Shown in pieces: positions 16,248-16,307 of a stretch of DNA of 16,307 nucleotides. Made by a program: the position numbers and the translations under genes. The notes beneath the pieces were generated by a model that saw only the letters and a program-made list of their open reading frames with translations, made no database searches and was not told the origin of the DNA. Positions within the stretch are counted from its first letter, which is position 1, and each line of letters starts with the position of its first letter. The stretch lies in the NCBI GenBank assembly GCA_964410105.1, contig CAYPFY010000033.1, positions 1-16,307 on the forward strand, given 5' to 3'. Origin of the DNA: CAYPFY01 sp964410105 (lineage in GTDB: Bacteria > Bacteroidota > Ignavibacteria > UBA10030 > SZUA-254).

Positions 16248-16256
16248 TTCCCCGCA

Positions 16257-16305
16257 TTGCCTCACGAGAAATCTTGTCGAACGGGTATCGTTGCCTCACG
16301 GGAAA
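16257..16305 (-). repeat. Direct repeat upstream of the lipoprotein promoter
   Basis: ttgcctcacgagaaa (16257-16271) recurs as ttgcctcacgggaaa (16291-16305), one mismatch in 15, with starts 34 bp apart. Both copies lie just upstream of the -35 box, where an activator or regulator could bind. Further copies could lie right of the window. Confidence 0.55.
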
Positions 16306-16307
16306 AT

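Overview
The window is a 16.3 kb piece of a bacterial chromosome, probably from the Fibrobacteres-Chlorobi-Bacteroidetes (FCB) superphylum and most likely Ignavibacteria-like. The main reason is the C-terminus of the largest protein, a type IX secretion (T9SS) type A sorting domain with the motif YPNPFNPTT followed by YNMLGQE-like and SGVYVYR-like strands. Several genes have good Shine-Dalgarno sequences, and the promoters look like ordinary TTGACA-N17-TATAAT elements. That fits Ignavibacteria/Chlorobi relatives better than crown Bacteroidetes. This placement is inference from motifs, not from a marker gene. No rRNA, tRNA, insertion sequence, CRISPR array or phage gene was seen.

Layout, left to right. 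(1) 1-2423, minus: the first ~807 residues of a secreted protein that runs off the left edge, with a seven-repeat YCF48/BNR-type propeller followed by alternating fibronectin-III-like modules in a 573-bp tandem repeat. (2) 2424-2803: an intergenic region with a clear intrinsic terminator for the next gene. (3) 2804-8577, minus: one very large repeat protein split by a 100-N assembly gap at 5018-5117. The two sequences flanking the gap are the same 55 bp. Collapsing them restores one open frame of 1,872 residues with exactly 13 tandem 76-residue Ig-like units and a T9SS sorting domain. (4) 8578-8997: intergenic, with a likely promoter for the giant gene. (5) 8998-11276, minus: three tightly packed genes in the order PilV-like, PilW-like, PilX-like, all without the usual prepilin-peptidase motif. 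(6) 11277-11716: a divergent promoter region with one promoter candidate per direction. (7) 11717-12928, plus: a two-gene unit encoding a small secreted carboxypeptidase-regulatory-like protein and a membrane-anchored helical protein of unknown function. (8) 12940-16132, minus: a lipoprotein with TPR-like and FN3-like parts, then a predicted outer-membrane beta-barrel, both downstream of a near-consensus sigma70 promoter at 16219-16247.

Taken together this is a cell-envelope and surface region. It holds two large secreted repeat proteins, a minor-pilin-like cassette on the same strand upstream of them, a lipoprotein/outer-membrane barrel pair, and a small periplasmic/membrane pair. No known enzyme or defence system is visible. 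The points most worth following up are the artificially split repeat gene with its exact 13 x 228 bp array, and the PilV-PilW-PilX-like cassette whose members lack a recognisable prepilin cleavage site.
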